A DNA stretch of 32,871 bases. Origin: Prevotella sp. GTDB taxonomy: Bacteria; Bacteroidota; Bacteroidia; Bacteroidales; Bacteroidaceae. Positions 31,629 to 32,871 of this stretch are shown piece by piece. A program made the position numbers and the translations under genes. The number at the start of each line of letters is the position of its first letter. The stretch's first letter is position 1. The stretch is taken from NCBI GenBank assembly GCA_016285245.1, contig JAEEQH010000032.1, forward strand, positions 1 through 32,871, in the 5' to 3' direction. Below the pieces are notes generated by a model, which saw only the letters and a list, made by a program, of their open reading frames with translations, made no database searches and was not told the DNA's origin.

Positions 31629-32828
31629 ATGAACAATATGAAAAACAAGATATTATCACTGCTCGTGCTGCTACTGACCGCAGCGACGGGCGCCTGGGCG
31701 CAGACGCAGATTACCCAAGGCTTCGAAGATGGCCTGGGAGACTGGACGAAGGCTAATTGCAATTCAAACTCAGGAATCACAGGAATCAATTCAGGTTATT
31801 CTCCCACACACGGTGGCACAAATATGTTCCGTTTCTATTATTCTGCGAGTGCCCCTCAGTACCTCATTTCGCCTGAGATAGATGCTGCAGATGGTGGCAC
31901 GATGAGTTTCTACTATGCCAGATACAGTAACTCGTATCCGGAAACATTCAAGGTTGGTTATTCAACAACAACAAATGATCCTACTGCATTCACATGGGGC
32001 AACGAGGTGACTTGTACAAACATATACACTAGTGAATATTTGGAATATACTTATGACATCCCTGCCGGAGCAAAGTATGTTGCCATTGCCCATACTTCCA
32101 ATGATCAGTTCTACTTGTTCATTGACGACATCACCATTGACATTGAGTCCAACGCTGTCGACGTGACCACCAACGCTGAGGAGGGCGAGACCTTCTTCAC
32201 CGAGGCAACGTTCCTGATGCCCACCTACGACGCTACCGCTGAGTACGTCATCGTGCGCAACATGGGCAGCGAGGATGTGACAGTCCTGGTGGGCGACGGC
32301 ACCGTGGAGCAGCCCCGCTTCCGCGTGAGGAAGAAGGAGCAGGGCGAAGGCTATGAGGCCGTGGATTACACCTCACTGGAGCAGATCGCAGCACTCATCA
32401 GCGTCTACGACGCCGTAGAGGAAAAGACCCTCACCCCGCAGCAGGACTTCTACGTCAAGATCTTTAAGATCGACGAGCAGACGGGCCAGCCCCTCAGCGC
32501 CGACGGCGTCGAGCTTGCCGACTTCGACTTTGCTCCCGGCCTCTACGCCGTGAAGGCCATCGCCCAGGACGACAGCGAAGACTACGGTGGCGAGACCGGC
32601 TTCTCGAACCTGTTCCAGCTCGTTGAAAAGGTCGACCTTACCTTCGATCCCGCTCCCGTCGTGAACATGACGGTGACCACCAAGGAGGGCGAAGCCGATC
32701 CCGTTGAAGCTACCGCCGAACAGCTGGAGGCTGGTAAGATTGAACAACTGGAGCCCGGCACCGAGGTGAAGCTCAAGGCCAAGAAGGGCTACAAGTTCAT
32801 CAAGGTAACGGCAAAGGAGGAAAAATAA
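31629..32828 (+). CDS. Secreted protein with choice-of-anchor-J-like domain and shared C-terminal module
   Basis: 399 residues from the ATG at 31629; a closer ATG at 31638 (MKNKILSLLVLLLTAATG) may be the real start. The signal peptide ends in TGAWA, as in the previous gene. Residues about 25-150 match a choice-of-anchor-J/cleaved-adhesin jelly roll (QGFEDGLGDW, YLISPEIDAADGGTMSFYYA, YLFIDDITID). A region rich in Asp and Glu follows. The last 60 or so residues (PAPVVNMTVTTKEGEA to VKLKAKKGYKFIKVTAKEEK) match the C-terminus of the preceding protein. It lies 48 bp after that gene, and the DNA after both stop codons is also similar, which suggests tandem duplication. Probable surface or secreted adhesin; not proven. 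Confidence 0.7.
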   Translation: MNNMKNKILSLLVLLLTAATGAWAQTQITQGFEDGLGDWTKANCNSNSGITGINSGYSPTHGGTNMFRFYYSASAPQYLISPEIDAADGGTMSFYYARYSNSYPETFKVGYSTTTNDPTAFTWGNEVTCTNIYTSEYLEYTYDIPAGAKYVAIAHTSNDQFYLFIDDITIDIESNAVDVTTNAEEGETFFTEATFLMPTYDATAEYVIVRNMGSEDVTVLVGDGTVEQPRFRVRKKEQGEGYEAVDYTSLEQIAALISVYDAVEEKTLTPQQDFYVKIFKIDEQTGQPLSADGVELADFDFAPGLYAVKAIAQDDSEDYGGETGFSNLFQLVEKVDLTFDPAPVVNMTVTTKEGEADPVEATAEQLEAGKIEQLEPGTEVKLKAKKGYKFIKVTAKEEK

Positions 32829-32850
32829 ACTCCCCTCGCGTGAAAGATTA

Positions 32851-32871
32851 TATAAACACGAATTACCACGA
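32851..32871. repeat. Left edge of a CACGAATT-type repeat, cut by the window end
   Basis: The final bases contain ACACGAATTACCACGA, the same words that build the inverted repeats at 24550-24628 and 29517-29691. Its full extent is outside the window. Confidence 0.4.

Overview
The window reads as a chromosomal segment of a gut or rumen Bacteroidales, most likely Prevotellaceae (Prevotella/Segatella-like). The grounds are a starch-type SusC/SusD/SusE locus, repeated Bacteroidetes promoters with a TAnnTTTG -7 box (and in the best cases TTTG or TTG about 19-20 bp upstream), AT-rich leaders without clear Shine-Dalgarno sites, many Cys-lipoproteins, a KorAB oxidoreductase and an ATP-type PEP carboxykinase. 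I see no rRNA, tRNA, CRISPR array or transposase gene.

Layout. (1) 1-10859: a starch-utilisation locus. A LacI-family regulator gene leaves the window to the left (only its first codons are present). susC, susD, susE and a SusF-like lipoprotein gene follow and end in a strong terminator. A second transcription unit encodes a secreted protein made of three X25/CBM-like modules and a secreted GH13 alpha-amylase with a C-terminal starch-binding module. Both units carry the same LacI-type palindrome exactly 55 bp upstream of their -7 box. (2) 10864-13457, minus strand: a membrane/coiled-coil protein, a GT4 and a GT2 glycosyltransferase in one operon. (3) 13658-13960: a probable stand-alone structured small RNA with its own promoter and terminator. 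(4) 13987-16281, minus: an Lrp/AsnC regulator followed by a C26 amidohydrolase-M19 dipeptidase fusion that carries two intergenic-type repeats in frame. (5) 16415-18933, minus: three tandem FKBP-type prolyl isomerases (one without export signal, one lipoprotein, one with a signal peptide). (6) 19113-27578, plus: a zinc-less sirtuin, korA-korB, a DASS-family dicarboxylate transporter, a TlpA-like thioredoxin lipoprotein and pckA, a set consistent with anaerobic C4-dicarboxylate/2-oxoacid metabolism, each largely under its own promoter. (7) 27728-28714, minus: a GT2 glycosyltransferase carrying an in-frame copy of a repeat that also lies in the next intergenic region. (8) 28890-32828, plus: a short membrane-anchored AraC-type protein, a 620-bp repeat-dense spacer, a 59-residue single-pass membrane protein, and two secreted proteins that share a C-terminal module.

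The most unusual theme is repeat biology. Several short repeat families (7-8 bp tandem arrays next to promoters, a palindromic element, and a 67-68 bp element inside an inverted-repeat structure) occur in spacers, and three of them also occur inside coding sequences without breaking the frame. All functional names come from reading the sequence; no database search was run.
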